Shown here piece after piece: positions 10,523 to 22,259 of a stretch of 64,000 nucleotides of DNA; position 1 is the stretch's first letter, and each line of letters opens with the position of its first letter. The position numbers and the translations under genes were made by a program. The notes beneath the pieces were generated by a model. It saw only the letters and a list, made by a program, of their open reading frames with translations, was not told where the DNA came from and made no database searches. The DNA is from Amphirosellinia nigrospora (taxonomy: Eukaryota; Ascomycota; Sordariomycetes; Xylariales; Xylariaceae): assembly GCA_004123355.1 (NCBI GenBank), contig SCHM01000001.1, positions 12,348,193 to 12,412,192 of the forward strand. Direction: 5' to 3'.

Positions 10523-11317
10523 AGGGGGGGAAGGAAGAAGTTTTCCGAACAGCTCAATTGGTCGGCCTTGGAATGAAGATGAGGAAGATGACTCCTTCTC
10601 AGCATCTGCAATGAAGAATTCCGGAGTAAATTGTTGAAACACCCATTTCTTCACAGCTTGAATAACGCCCTCCCTGTAGGTGGCAATGAAAGGAATAAAA
10701 TGCATGGTCTGACCTTGGCCCATACCTAGGTATTTCTGAGCTTGGATCCCTGGCCGACAAACCGATCAATCTGACCTAGCTTAGCATTCCCGACTGGTTG
10801 TATGTAGTACAGGTCCACTCCGTCCCGGCTAAGTCCAACTGCCAGACTCTTTTTAGTCACACCGATGCTATATTTCCTTGTTGATGTGGGAGCTCTGAAG
10901 TTCCCTCGTGAAAAGACTTCTACTTCGGCATATCCCTCTTCGGGGAGCTCAGAGGTTCCTACCTGAGTATCCATGGGTGACAGTCTGCTATCCTCTGAAG
11001 AGACATCTTCTGAGGTTAGCACAGAGTTCCGAGGGAGCGGTAGAAGGTGTCCGCTTTGGTAATATACTTGTCGGTGCCGCTAGTATAATTATTTAGAGTT
11101 TGCGCAATGACTAGGATAGGGCAAAGGTTTCGTTTAACCTAGTGGCTTCAATTATTTGTATCATTTTCGGCATGAATGCTCTGTCCTGGGAATAATCATT
11201 AGATTGGGAAGAAAACTCTACCTCTCTGTCCTTGTAAGACACCATGTAATATTCATATAATGCTTTCAGTAAGCCAGTGGAGTTGCATTGCTGATGGCTG
11301 TATGGTGCTGACTTCAT
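10511..11317 (-). CDS. Unidentified coding-like segment, broken frame
   Basis: Three minus-strand frames line up: 11317-11111 (ALYEYYMVSYKDREVEFSSQ), 11022-10726 (YAEVEVFSRGNFRAPTSTRK, LAVGLSRDGVDLYYIQPVGN) and 10723-10511 (FIPFIATYREGVIQAVKKW, FFIADAEKESSSSSS). A one-base gain near 10732 would fuse the last two through GQGSKAQKYLGMGQGQT, the same type of break seen in real genes nearby. Composition looks protein-like, but I do not recognise a domain. It is convergent with the coiled-coil segment; their last frames overlap by 12 bp. The link between the first frame and the others, and the start, are uncertain. It could be a lineage-specific gene or an element relic. Confidence 0.3.
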
Positions 11318-11454
11318 TGCGCCCTCGTCTTATGACCTAATGTCAGAACTTTATTCTCACCTTCTCACCACGAGGGGAAATCCATCATAATCAAGGTATC
11401 ATTATTATAATTTTACCTTGTAAGGCTATCAAAGGGTGTTTATATTGAATCAGC

Positions 11455-12000
11455 ATGGCCAGTGACAGTGCGATACCGCCTGAGGCTATCGAGTTTGCCA
11501 CGCGCATGTATAATGCTGCCAGAGAAGGCCAAATCGACGTCTTCCAGCAAGCATTACCAGCGGGTTTGCCCGCCAATCTGACAAACGAGAAGGGAGATAC
11601 ACTGGTACGCCTCTGCGCCCAGTTAACGCTATCTCTTGTCGACGCTAACACGCCGGTTAATAGTTAATGCTCGCAGCATATCACGGGCATGTGGAACTTG
11701 TCAAGCTACTGATCCAGCACGGTGCTGATCCAAATCGTCTAAACGACAGGGGCCAGAGCCCAATTGCCGGCGCCGTGTTCAAGAAGGAGGATGCCGTGAT
11801 TGATGTAAGTCGAGTCATAGTTAAAGATACGAACGTCAGACTTGCTGATGAGACGACCTGTAGGCGTTGCTAGAGGGTGGCGCAGACCCTGACTATGGAT
11901 CGCCGTCTGCGGTTTCGTGTATAGCTATGTTTAAGCAAGAAGATAAATGGGGGCCAAATTTGAGGCTGCGCCGGGGAAGGGTAAGGCTACTAAAATGTAG
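11455..12000 (+). CDS. Small ankyrin-repeat protein
   Basis: Exons 11455-11604, 11664-11804 and 11864-12000, with GT-AG introns. The product begins MASDSAIPPEAIEFATRMYN and contains AAREGQIDVFQQALPAG, NEKGDTLLMLAAYHGHVELV (canonical TxLMLAAxxGHxELV), LLIQHGADPNRLNDRGQSP and ALLEGGADPDYGSPSA: three to four ankyrin units. This matches a conserved short fungal ankyrin family of about 140 aa. The frame breaks in a G5 run at 11949-11953. A sixth G yields KWGAKFEAAPGKGKATKM and TAG 11998-12000, total 429 nt or 142 aa. Without it the frame runs on meaninglessly to 12106. Ankyrin proteins are protein-interaction modules; the partner is unknown. Confidence 0.88.
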
Positions 12001-13972
12001 GCGGTTGGGACAACTATTGATGTCGGGTTTATTGCGGTTACCTCAAACCCAGGGCTCTCCTCATCGTTGCTCTTGCTTCCAACGGCTAAGTAAAACTATG
12101 AGATAGCAAGGGCTATAAGGCGAGGGAAGGGGTAAAAGAGTGATAGAGGACGTAGATAGCATAAGTACTGGTAGAGGATTCCCATTGAGCCTTCGTGTAG
12201 TGCTATATATTGGGCAGTACGACAATCAGATATGCTGATGCAGCATAACATCTTCATCAATACTTCTATAGCAGTCCGCGCATCTATCTAAAACGTGCTG
12301 TAATGTATCTAGGCCTCTCCTATGTATCCAACTCACACCGCTGCTCCGCCACCAACTCTATTCGACCATGCTCGTTGCTATGCAATATGGGTTCTCTATA
12401 CGGAGCAGCGACAACTCCGGGATGGCAGGCAGTCTCACGTCGACATTAATAAAAGAAGCCAAAGATAGTGTATTGAAGAAAAGACTTAAGAAGACGAGTA
12501 TACCGTGAACTGATGTTGTATGTACACTTGAACGCCTTTTTTACCACGGTAGCAATGAGCCGACATTTTTCTTCCGTGCCATCATAGTTTTTAGGTCGGC
12601 GGTAGAATAACGAGATATTTTAATGTTCATGAGTCTTCATAGGCTCCCTATATTTAATGCATTGCTTTCGACTTTCATGTCTTTCGCCTTTAATTACCCA
12701 GACGATGTGGAAGTCAGCAAAGATGTCATGGTGATCTTAAAATCCGGGATGTCAAATGGCCGAGCAGTGTATATCATGACTCTGTAGCCTAAATACTCTG
12801 ATTAACCTATAGTAACCTTTATTCAATGCGACCATCTGTGTCGTGGGCATTAAATATGAGGACCAAACAGGCTTTTGATAAAGATCATTGTGGTTGTGGA
12901 TTGAATCAAGGCAACACTCATAGGCGAGAGGTGAGTCTGAGCTCAGATAGTATCAGCCATACTACCCATTAGGGGCTCAGTTCCTAATTTCGATGTTGAA
13001 GTAAATCAATTTTTACTTTGTATAGACAGACACGCATCAATAACTTCGCTAACCTGCCCCAAGGTGTTGGTCTAGCTGGTGAGAATTACAATGTAAGGTT
13101 TAACACTACCCGTGTGATCTATACTCGCAATAGCTGCAATCTACAGCTAATTAGAATATCGAACAAAGAAAACTCTCATAATGCAGAAATGACTAGGTAA
13201 TGGGAGTAGTCAGATTACGTTAGCCACTATGAGAATATGATGATCGCGTTCTTGTGCTACTACTACTCTCTAACTTACACCACATCTCGCAGATCACAGT
13301 ATTTATTCAAGTATAAACAAATTCGTAACTCGCATAACAATGGTCCTCGGCTTTTCACGGCAGTGGTTAGCTGATATTACCCCAACGGGATATTGAGGGT
13401 ATGGTGCCATTCACTGTACAGTAGTTTGGCATCCAATTGCTGGTAATTCTCATCTAAGCTTCGTTCTCCGCACGCTCCAACCCCCAGGCGTGGCGGTTTT
13501 CTACCTGGTTGCCTATTGCGGCAGGTAGAGGTGATAATGAGCATCTTGGCATGGCTGGGGTCACCTCTCGCCATGCCCGTGCTTCCATATCGCTTTACAC
13601 GAACTGGGCAGCTCCCAAGAAAACAGCTGCCGGGATAGAAGCGCCTCGCCAACGGTGCTAGCGAGCTATTGGACGGGGCGGCGTACAAAATTTGCCTTAC
13701 ATATCTGCATCTAGATATCTCATGAGGGAGATCGACGGCAGTATCATCGATATCAGCCTTGGCAATGGGTCTCGATTGCATCCCCAACCCGCGGATTAGA
13801 GCGGACCGCGGTGTCGCACATTGTGAAAGAGAAAGCCTAGGGTCGTAATAAAAGATCATGCATCCCGAGATAAAAGTAGCCTTTTGCTTTTCTGCTCACT
13901 CCCTAGTTTATGCCTCGTTGGTGAGGTGACTCGTTAGGAGACAGTTCAGCGACCAGAGCTCAATTGTCGAAA
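12001..13972. other. Intergenic; one long unidentified minus-strand frame
   Basis: About 2 kb. The only notable frame is 13859-13377 (160 codons, minus). It is Arg/Cys/Pro-rich, has no recognised domain and no clear splice partner, and is not called as a gene. It lies head to head with the M6 protease start about 115 bp away. Nothing else was recognised. Confidence 0.4.
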
Positions 13973-16219
13973 ATGGGCCTGACTGCTGTGCATAATGTCC
14001 AGACGACGGCCCTCGCGGCCGTCTTGGCTGGCTCCATGCTGACCAATTCTGTGATTGCGGCGCCGTATCTCACACAGAGCGACCCTTTCGCAGTCCTTGA
14101 TCCGCAGAACATTGTCCTTCCGGATAACATGACCTGGGCTGATTATGTAAAACCGCCAGGTACTACAGTGAGTGATTCTCAGGATCAATGTATCTTGACA
14201 TAATTCCTTTCAGGGAAGATTCACGTCCCGAAAACGTTCCGGACTTGCGAAACATCTAAAACCAGGCCATGTTCAAAATAGCAATAGCTGACCGACGGTG
14301 TTGTAGTGGTCAGACCCTAGTCTAAAAGGTTCCGAAAGAAACTTCAACATTGCTCTTGTTGTTGTAGACTACTCGGACAAACCCTTCGTCATAACCCAAG
14401 AGCCTGGATCGACGCCCTTTAAGAACCCGCAACCTGTCGTGTCGGGTCTTAGCCGTGATGAAGTTCCTACGTTCTACCGCGATTTTTTAAATAAGCCTAG
14501 CGAGCTCAACCGCATGCACACTCTACATGAGTACTGGATGGAAGATTCAGGAGGTCGATATGGTATGACTTTTTCTGCGCACATCTGCCAGCAACTACGT
14601 GGCATTTCGACGGGCTAATCGTGATATAGGCGTGGACTTGACAGTATTTGGCGCTTATGAAATGCCTAGCCTATCTTACCAATAGGCGTCGACGATGAGC
14701 CAAACGGTGGTTTTAACCCCGATGCTTGTCCGGCGGCCGGCCCCTGCTCAGTAGACCTCCGTACTGATGCGTTGGGAGCCTGGCGTACTGAGGTCGGAAA
14801 CGAGACAGCCAGTGCGTTTGAACTAGTGTTCATCCTCTCTGCCGGCCAAGACGAGTCCTCAACATGGCAGGAATTCGGCGAGATGATATTCCAAACACCA
14901 GAGGACGTCACGGCTGAATTCGGCCCGCCGGATGACTCAATCCCACACTGGGCGCACACCCGATATGTCAACTGGACGTCCTGGGCTTCCGCGTCCTCTA
15001 TTTGCCCAACGCGGGCGGAGGCTCCTCGACTCAGGCCGAGAGCTCAGGCATGTCGACATACGCACATGAGTTGAGTCATCTTCTAGGAATAGGGGACAAC
15101 TATAACAATCCTTATGGGGTTCCAGCCCGCCGCGACTATGCGGGCCCTTTCTCCATGTTGTCGCGAGGTAGCTTCAACGGACCAGGAGGTCCTCACACAC
15201 GATGGCAGATTCCTGCACAGCTAGGAGGGGCTCTTGGCTCGCCTCACACGATGGGCGACAAGCTGCGCATCGACCTAGTCGACGATACTAAAGTGCTGAT
15301 GGTATCGCGGGCAGCGCTCCCAAGCTCCGGGCTAGTAACTGCCGAGATCACGTCCCGAGTTGTGAGCCCGAGCGCTACGCAGCTCATGGGTTTCCATATT
15401 TCCATTGGCACAGACCTCACGCCGGCCTGCAATACGCAGACGGACCCGTACTGTGACGGCGGCGGCTACAGCAGCTACGACATTGAAATCATCGACCGCA
15501 TGGGTGCTGACTCGTTCCAGCCCGACCACGGCGTCATGATAAGCAAGACTAAGAACAGCACCAACCAAGCGCCCTTCCAATGGGTCATTGACGCCAACCC
15601 TCAGGATATCGACGTCGTCGACTTCTACCGCCCCGACGGAACGCCTTCCAAGCTCACCGTGGGCGATTATCGGCAGCTTGCGGACGCCTTGTTCCACGCC
15701 GGCACACGGTCCAACTCCGAGTTCGAGTTCGTAGATGAGCCCAATCGCCTGCACTTTTACGTGCTGAATACCCGCCGCGATGAGGTCGGCGTCTTGCATT
15801 ATACGGTCGCGGTGCGCTCGCTCGACGGAAGCGGCGCCAGCAAGCACGGTGTCAAGCTTAATGCCGGCACTGTCGCCAAGGACCAGACAGCCAAAGCGAC
15901 GGACAAAGGCGTGACGTGCTCGTTCCAGCTCACGAATTCAGGCAAGTACGTCGATGGCAAGGCGACCCATCCACAGGACCTGTCGGCGTATCTCAAGTCT
16001 GATGTCTACCGGCTAAGCGCCAAGGTCGACGGCCAAGGTTGGCGCGTTGAGCTCCCTAATGCACTGGCTGCGGCCGAGTATGGCAAGGCAACTACAGTCA
16101 ATGTTGCCGTCGGCGCCGCGGCGGATGCGAAGAGCAGTGCTGTGGTTACGCTTACTGCTACGTCAGAGTCGGATCCCAAGATTTCCGCGACTGCTAAGTG
16201 TCAGGTGAAGAAGAGCTAG
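13973..16219 (+). CDS. Secreted M6-type metalloprotease
   Basis: Exons 13973-14167, 14307-14562 and 14630-16219. The product starts with a signal peptide (MGLTAVHNVQTTALAAVLAG...VIAAP). The catalytic region has the extended zinc motif HELSHLLGIGDNYN at 15067-15108, fitting the HExxHxxGxxDxY form of peptidase family M6 (immune-inhibitor-A-like). Preceding conserved-looking blocks are SERNFNIALVVVDYSDKPF and FELVFILSAGQDESS. A long C-terminal part (about 300 residues) after the catalytic domain looks like beta-sandwich modules and ends CQVKKS. Two single-base losses (14684 region, YQ-YGVDDEP; 15004, IWPNAGGG) split the frame. Adding two bases gives 2043 nt, 680 aa. It is probably an extracellular protease; substrate unknown. 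It is convergent with the S28 peptidase 380 bp downstream. Confidence 0.85.
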
Positions 16220-16598
16220 CCGAGAAACCTACGTGAAATCTATAATTAGCACTTTAAATACAATAGTAATAATGTCTCGCGGAAAATGACCATTCTGATC
16301 GATGCATGAATGGAGTCCCAAGTTAATAATGTTGTTCCTTTCCAGATGGAGGATATTTACTTGCCAAGATGATTGTGAATTTGCCTAATTTGAGTGTGGT
16401 ACATGCCGTGTAATGAGCCTTGGCAAAGTGGCTTCGGTGTTCTATTTACTGCACTGAGGCATGGAGGGGCACATGAAATGTGTAGCCATATCTACCTAGT
16501 CACATTTCATCTGAATCGGGAATTGGATATTTAACAAGGTTTCTGTTATTGTCTACTTATATAGTTACATTACCCCTTAGACTCTATGCATTGAAAGT
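16220..16598. other. Intergenic between convergent protease genes
   Basis: 379 bp of AT-rich DNA shared by the 3' ends of the M6 and S28 genes. No further feature seen. Confidence 0.5.
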
Positions 16599-18363
16599 TT
16601 ATTTCTTCTGAGTATAGAACCCTGCCACCCACTGCTTCATCTGGGCGGTCTCGTCGTCGGCAAGAGCCTGGGCGTCCGCGTTGACGGCCCAGTTAGGTCC
16701 GTACAAGTCGGAGCAGTGTGTGCCATGCTTCAGGTAACGAACAGGGAGTTGATCGGTGCTCTTCAAGGGGCCGCCGGGGCGGAACTTGGAGCTGTAAGTA
16801 ACATCACGCCACGGGTCCCATTCGCCGTTGGTCATCATCAGACGAGTGGTGTTGGTGGCGGACCATCCACCGGTGTATAGGTTGACAGTCTCAGCGGACT
16901 TGCCATTAGCGAGACCGAAGTCGTGGCCGGGAACCAGAGAGGGCACTGAGCGCGCCAGTAGGCCTTGTTCACGAGGCGAGACACAAGAGTAGTGTGGCCG
17001 ATGGGAGCACCGTCTTGCCAGTACTCGAGGCTGGTAAAGAATGTCAGTTATCAGATTAGAAGACAACGCGATGGTGGTACTCACGCTTCGTTACAGAGCA
17101 TCCAGTTCCATTGTCGGTTACCAGCGTTGCCCGGTGTAAGGTCCTTGTAGATGGGGTTGGAAGCATTCAGACCCTGCAAGCAACCAGTGTCGAATTCGCC
17201 TTCCCAGTAGCCGTATCCCTGGCAGTAACCAGGCAGAAGGGTTTCGGTGAACCATTTCGCATAGCCAGCCAGGGCCTTGGTCACGCCAACGCCGCTAGCG
17301 CCAGGCACCTTCGCGGTTGAGTTTGGCCATACATTCTAATCCAAAATTAGTATAGGCGACACACTAGAAATAATAAATAATTAACTTACCTCGACGTAGT
17401 CGCAGAATCGGTAGAAGGGAGTGTAACCCAGGTTCTTCTGGCTGTAGAACTGTCCTGATTGCCACGTCCACGGGCCATTCTCGATGGCACTGGAAGTTAA
17501 GTCAGTCATCACTCTTTCAGTTTCGCATAAGCAGAGACTTACGAGGCGAAGTCGGCGTCCTCTAGGCCGTCGAGCTTGAATTGAGCCTTGAGCTTATTCT
17601 TCTCCTTCAGGCTGCCGTGTTTAAGCACAGCATCGACGTATTCGACGACAGCGTTTACATCGGTAGTACAGTTCTTTGGTGTCGCCTCAAGGACGGGGAC
17701 GAAGTATTGCCAGAAATCGCCAAGGGCTTCGACGACGCCACTGGTACCATAGTAGGCCCAGAATGTGCCTGGGTCCTTGTTGGCGATCCACCCAGCCAAC
17801 GCTCCAGGGTAAGACCCGCCAGTGTAGATCCAAGGAGCATCCTTGGCGGTACTCTTGTGAGTGGGGTCGAAAGGTGTGTCCAAGTTGCTGGCGAAGTAGG
17901 TGTTGTCCTTAATTGAGTTCTCGAGGGTGAGATACTTGAGATTCTCGACCGTCAACTCCTCAAAAGGCGACGATCCACCCCAGTAACGGTGCTCCATGAT
18001 GACAACCGCACCGCCCATCTCCTGGGCGAACTTGCCGGTCAATCGTGCCGACGTAGGGTAGGTGACATTGAAACCGTCACCAGCTTGCTCACCGGGGTTG
18101 ACGAAGATGATGGGCGAGCCAGGTCCCTTCCAGTACTGTGTGTTGTACCAATATCTTTGCTTGAAGGTACCGAGGGAAGGGTTGGCGTGATCGAGCAGCT
18201 GGTCGAAAGTGCCCCAGCCTGCGGTGGTGTTGCCCGCGGCGGTTTTGGCGAGCATGAAGTCGTCAATCGGACCAATTTGCATGCCACCAAAACGGGTTCT
18301 CTCAAAACTGGCCGAGACACCGGCAGCCAGCAATAGCTGGGCAGCTGCGGTGAAAGACTTCAT
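16599..18363 (-). CDS. Secreted S28 serine peptidase (prolyl endo/carboxypeptidase type)
   Basis: Exons 18363-17543, 17489-17390, 17335-17085 and 17030-16599. Signal peptide MKSFTAAAQLLLAAGVSAS. S28 features: DHANPSLGTFKQRYWYN, VVIMEHRYWGGSSPF, the nucleophile in TGGSYPGALAGW (Ser184 by my count), the acid in TNGEWDPWRDVTYSS and the base in KHGTHCSDLYGP. Total length after one correction is 534 aa, close to the fungal secreted proline-specific endopeptidases of this family (An-PEP, about 526 aa). Such enzymes cleave after proline outside the cell, usually at acidic pH; the exact specificity is inferred. The single break is a missing base in the G run 16929-16931 (coding CCC), at QCPLWFPGHDFG. 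I chose Met at 18363 because it opens the signal peptide; the upstream in-frame Met lacks one. Confidence 0.92.
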
Positions 18364-19530
18364 CTTGTCGGGGTGTAACCGAGGGGTTTGGCAATGGGTT
18401 ACAAACACCTGCACAGGAACAAGGTGAGCTTCTCTCAACCGCTGCCGACCGTACGGACGGTTTACTTCTTATATCTCACAAACATTGGTCCCGCCAGAAG
18501 GTCTAACTTGGGTCGACCAACCCACAGGAGCTTATCGCAAAGCACGCATACGATCGCGCGGCTCACACGACATGGGTACGGATTCTCCGACTGGTCGAGA
18601 TTACCATGTTGACCTTCCCCATTCCGCTTGGATATGCTAGGCAGACTAGGGGTGCTTTATAGGCTCAAGATGACCTTCTATATCGAGTTAGGCGGTCGGC
18701 AACCGACGGGTTCAGCTCACATCGGTCCCACGGGTTTAGCCATGGGGATTGGTCAATTGGTGCTAGAGTCACGGTACGAGGCCAGTCAGCCACTGAAAAT
18801 TGGAGTTGCTGCGCAGTGGCGAGCCAAGATCCGGGGTCGAGGCACTCGGCCTAGAAACTTCTTCGGTAGCTCGTCGCCGCGGCTACTGGCCGCGGTAGAA
18901 TAGCGATTTCTGTTCACCAAGCCGGCGCTGGAGGCTTGTACCATACTAGGCGAATCGTTCGACTTATATGTAACAAGAAGGTCGAAAAATGCGGTGATCT
19001 TTGCTTTTGTCCATCCAATAAGGGTAAGAGAAAGTGGATGACACTCTGGACAGACTCTAGAGTCAATACCGAGGTAAGATTGCGCCATGATATGCCACCT
19101 CCACTTTTACACGGCCGTAGCTGCAGCGCGCGTAGGTGCTGGATGCACATGATAGTACTTACTTATGTAATGTAGATCACTGAATCCCTGTTCAGCCCAG
19201 CCCTGCTCGGCAGACATGCAATGATACCTTACTTCTGTTTGTCCCCGTCGTGCTCTACTCTGCTCTACGGGCATTCTCGAACCCACTTGGCCTAGATGCA
19301 TGTGATTGACTCGGGGGCGCTGGTTTGGGTCCCGAGTCATAACTAAGTACTTGCAAGTGGAACGACGTCGAGGAACGAGATATATGAATGTTCTCATGTT
19401 TGACTCTGACAAAGTGTTTTACAACAAGAGCTACCGATTAGTCCTTCCATATTACAGCTTATTAACATCTTGTTCTACTAGAAATATATGGCGAAATGTA
19501 CCAAACGCTGAGCAGTGCTCCCTACCGTAC
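18364..19530. other. Intergenic upstream of the S28 peptidase
   Basis: About 1.2 kb between the S28 start and the 3' end of the GPI-protein gene. It presumably includes the S28 promoter. Short frames on both strands are not convincing. Confidence 0.5.
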
Positions 19531-20556
19531 TCACAAGAAAGCAATAGCAATTACACCGCCAGCTGCTAGAGCAATCTCGTTCAACCGAGGCCGCGCCGCT
19601 GCTGCCGTCGGCACCGCACCCAGCGGAACCGTAGCAGTGGCCCCCGAGGCGCCTTGGGATGTGGCGAGTGTAGTGTTCAGCGCGCCGCCTGGAGTCCAAC
19701 CTGGGTATGAGGATGGCTGGACTGGGTACACAGTCACGATCACGGGGATTGTTTCCGTTGAGAGGTACGCTGACGAAGTTGCTGGGCAGTTCGTCACGGC
19801 TGGTGCGCATGATGTCACGGTATATACCGTTGTTGAATACACGGTCGATAGACTCCAACTGCCGCTACTGCCGCTGGTGCTGCTGCTGCTGCTTTCCGTC
19901 GGTTGTGTCTCCGTCGGATAAGTAGGCGACGCTCGAAATAGGTGGGCTGGAGCTACTTGCTGGGGTGCTGCTACTGGACTCAAAGGAGGAGGTAGAAGGG
20001 GCCGCTGTGGTAGAAGGAAGTTCTGTAGTGGGAGTAATTAATGTCGTGGAATGAACTTCTGTGGTCGAGATAACTTCCGTCGAGCTGATTACTTGACTTG
20101 GTGTCGTCGATGGCGTACTGGACGGCAAGCTGGATTCAGTGGGCGTGGTGATTGGGATAGAAGAGGTAGGTGTAGCCTCAGGCGTGCTTGTTGTCATGGT
20201 ATGGGTATAAGTGTATGTGATACAAGAACACGCTGAGCTAACAGCATGGATATCTCCAGCACAGTTCTAGTCGTACGGTTAGTCCTTAGTGGCAAGATGT
20301 TGCCTTAAAACACGAATAGGCGACGGTTAGATTGACGAACACTTACTTCGAACGGAGTTGGGATAACAGCAGCGTCGGTGGTAGTTGATGCAAGAAATTC
20401 AAGACAAAATGACGGCGCGAGTTCGGTGTACTGCGCGTTAATAAAGGCACGGTAACAGTTATCGGCCTCACAGTCAGGGTAGGTCCAGCGCCTCATTGAA
20501 GCGTTAGAAACGCCGGCGAGGGCAAATACACCCGCACTGATGTACAGGCCGCGCAT
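19531..20556 (-). CDS. Ser/Thr-rich GPI-anchored cell-wall protein
   Basis: Exon 1 at 20556-20347 encodes a signal peptide (MRGLYISAGVFALAGVSNAS) and a Cys-containing head (YPDCEADNCYRAFI...FCLEFLAST). The intron at 20346-20267 leads into NCAGDIHAVSSACSCITYTY. A long Ser/Thr/Pro stretch follows (TTSTPEATPTSSIPITTPTE, repeated VISSTEV/ISTTEV units). The frame changes between about 19920 and 19950 into YSTTVYTVTSCAPAVTNCPA, STETIPVIVTVYPV and a hydrophobic end ALAAGGVIAIAFL. The TVYSTTVYTVTSCAP...T-E-T-I module is common in fungal GPI wall proteins, and the tail fits a GPI signal, though it is short. It is likely heavily O-glycosylated and on the cell surface. The break needs +2 or -1, unlike the usual +1. 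The role (adhesion or wall structure) is inferred only. Confidence 0.75.
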
Positions 20557-22259
20557 AATGGTGATTAACTGTATGTAATGAGCGAACTGAAGGTAAAATA
20601 TAGGGTATTGACTAAAGGATTATGTTTAGTAGTTCGATGAAATAGTCTTAGAAAGATGTGAGTAAATGAATGACTAAGTTGAGAGGCGTGCTATTAAAAG
20701 GATAAAATAACCGTTTACCAAAAAATTACCGACTTCATTCAAGACTCTTATAACTAATCTCGCAGTGCGAGAAAAAGGGGTCGCTGGCACAGCGCACTCC
20801 TACCCTACAACTATTTCGGTAACCGCCTCCAGCCGACATCTGCATGTAACCCGAAAGGCTCTCGGGATTGGACCTGCTCCCTCTTTGAAAAAACTTAGCA
20901 GTTCACAAAGAGCTGTAATAGCAGGTCAATTTACAGGTATGTCATGGAAAGGTGCTAATCTTACGGTGATAGGCGCAGAATAATTGATTCATTGTCCTCT
21001 CCGACAGTTTACGCAGAAGGAGACAGCGCTCATGTAGCCGCCAGACAAGCGCACCCGTTTACCGAAATACACGATACGACCCCAAAAGGAATCATCGGAG
21101 ATTTAGTGGCACGATAGCGTTCCATCGTATGTGAGGTTTGATTGTGGTCGCTTGTAACGGTAAGCCAACCAAATAGCCTGCTGTGCCTTGAGCTGAGCTG
21201 AGGCACCCCTCCTGCGTATCTCATGATACACTGCCTCACACTGCAATATGATCAAAACGGCGTGCTCTCTGTGCCAGGAAACAGGGATCTAGGCCCACGG
21301 ATCCAACCGAAACAAAGAGACTCTCTGTATATAGTCAAGTAGTCACATAGAGCCCACGGAGATGACTTCACTGATCCTCCGTGCAACAACAGATTTACAC
21401 CCTACCCATGAGGTTCGTAACGCTCTGCCTAGGTAGTTTTAGATCATATTAGAGTACACCACCACGACACGGAAAACTTATATTTGTCGTTCTTGTTCTT
21501 TTTCTCTTCGTAGCTCGTGAGAAATCTCAACTGAGTTACTGACGTTCTTACGAGAGGGGGGAACATAACCTCATCGAGCTCATCAATTCTTTAAGGATGG
21601 AAAAATTGTATGGGTTAACTTACTAATAGGTAAGCTAAGTAGAAGAATATTGATTTCCCGATTCACGAGCATACAATATCTACATGTTTCGTTATTTAGT
21701 ACAATGTATCATCTCGTAGTATGTATGTTCATAAAAGGGTGTCCAAAATCACATTTTTTTGTCTTCTGTGATTAGGAGTATGATATCCTCGTATAAAGCG
21801 TGCTGATCATAACTAAATCTCATAAAAGATATGTTGAACATGAAATTAACTTTGATCGTATGACTTCGTGATGTTGTCCCTCTCACGTAAAATGAAACGC
21901 CTCACTACTTAACTTGGAAAGACATCTTGATGTTATTTAACATCAAATATTAATGATAAAATCAATGCGAAAGCAATTCGCCTGGGTACGTCAAGCTGGA
22001 GTGTACTGAATACTAAATACTTAAGCGCAAGACATTCGTCATGTGACGTCATGACAAATGCCATACCTTTGTGGCCAAAATCCAATTATGATCTTGTGCT
22101 CCGACGGGAGCTTTCTCACCTTTATCTCCTACGAGATCCTTTGGAAATACTACCGGCTCAAGTAATTGATTTGATCTCAAAATGGCATCTGGAAGCCTCA
22201 ACGGTAAGCCGACGACCTACCAATTGCAACGGTGCGCGGGCGCAAGGCGCTAAGTACTA
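20557..22259. other. Intergenic, no gene seen
   Basis: About 1.7 kb of AT-rich DNA between divergent genes (GPI protein, minus; DUF2237, plus). A 69-codon frame at 22051-22260 ends just before the DUF2237 start and has no recognised similarity. Confidence 0.45.

Noticed and set aside
13377-13859. 160-codon minus-strand frame upstream of the M6 protease
   Set aside because: Arg/Pro/Cys-rich text without any recognised motif, no clear partner exon, and composition consistent with a chance frame in mixed-GC DNA.
19496-19921. 141-codon plus-strand frame opposite the GPI protein
   Set aside because: Antisense reading of Ser/Thr codons; the minus strand has the signal peptide, splice sites and conserved wall-protein module.
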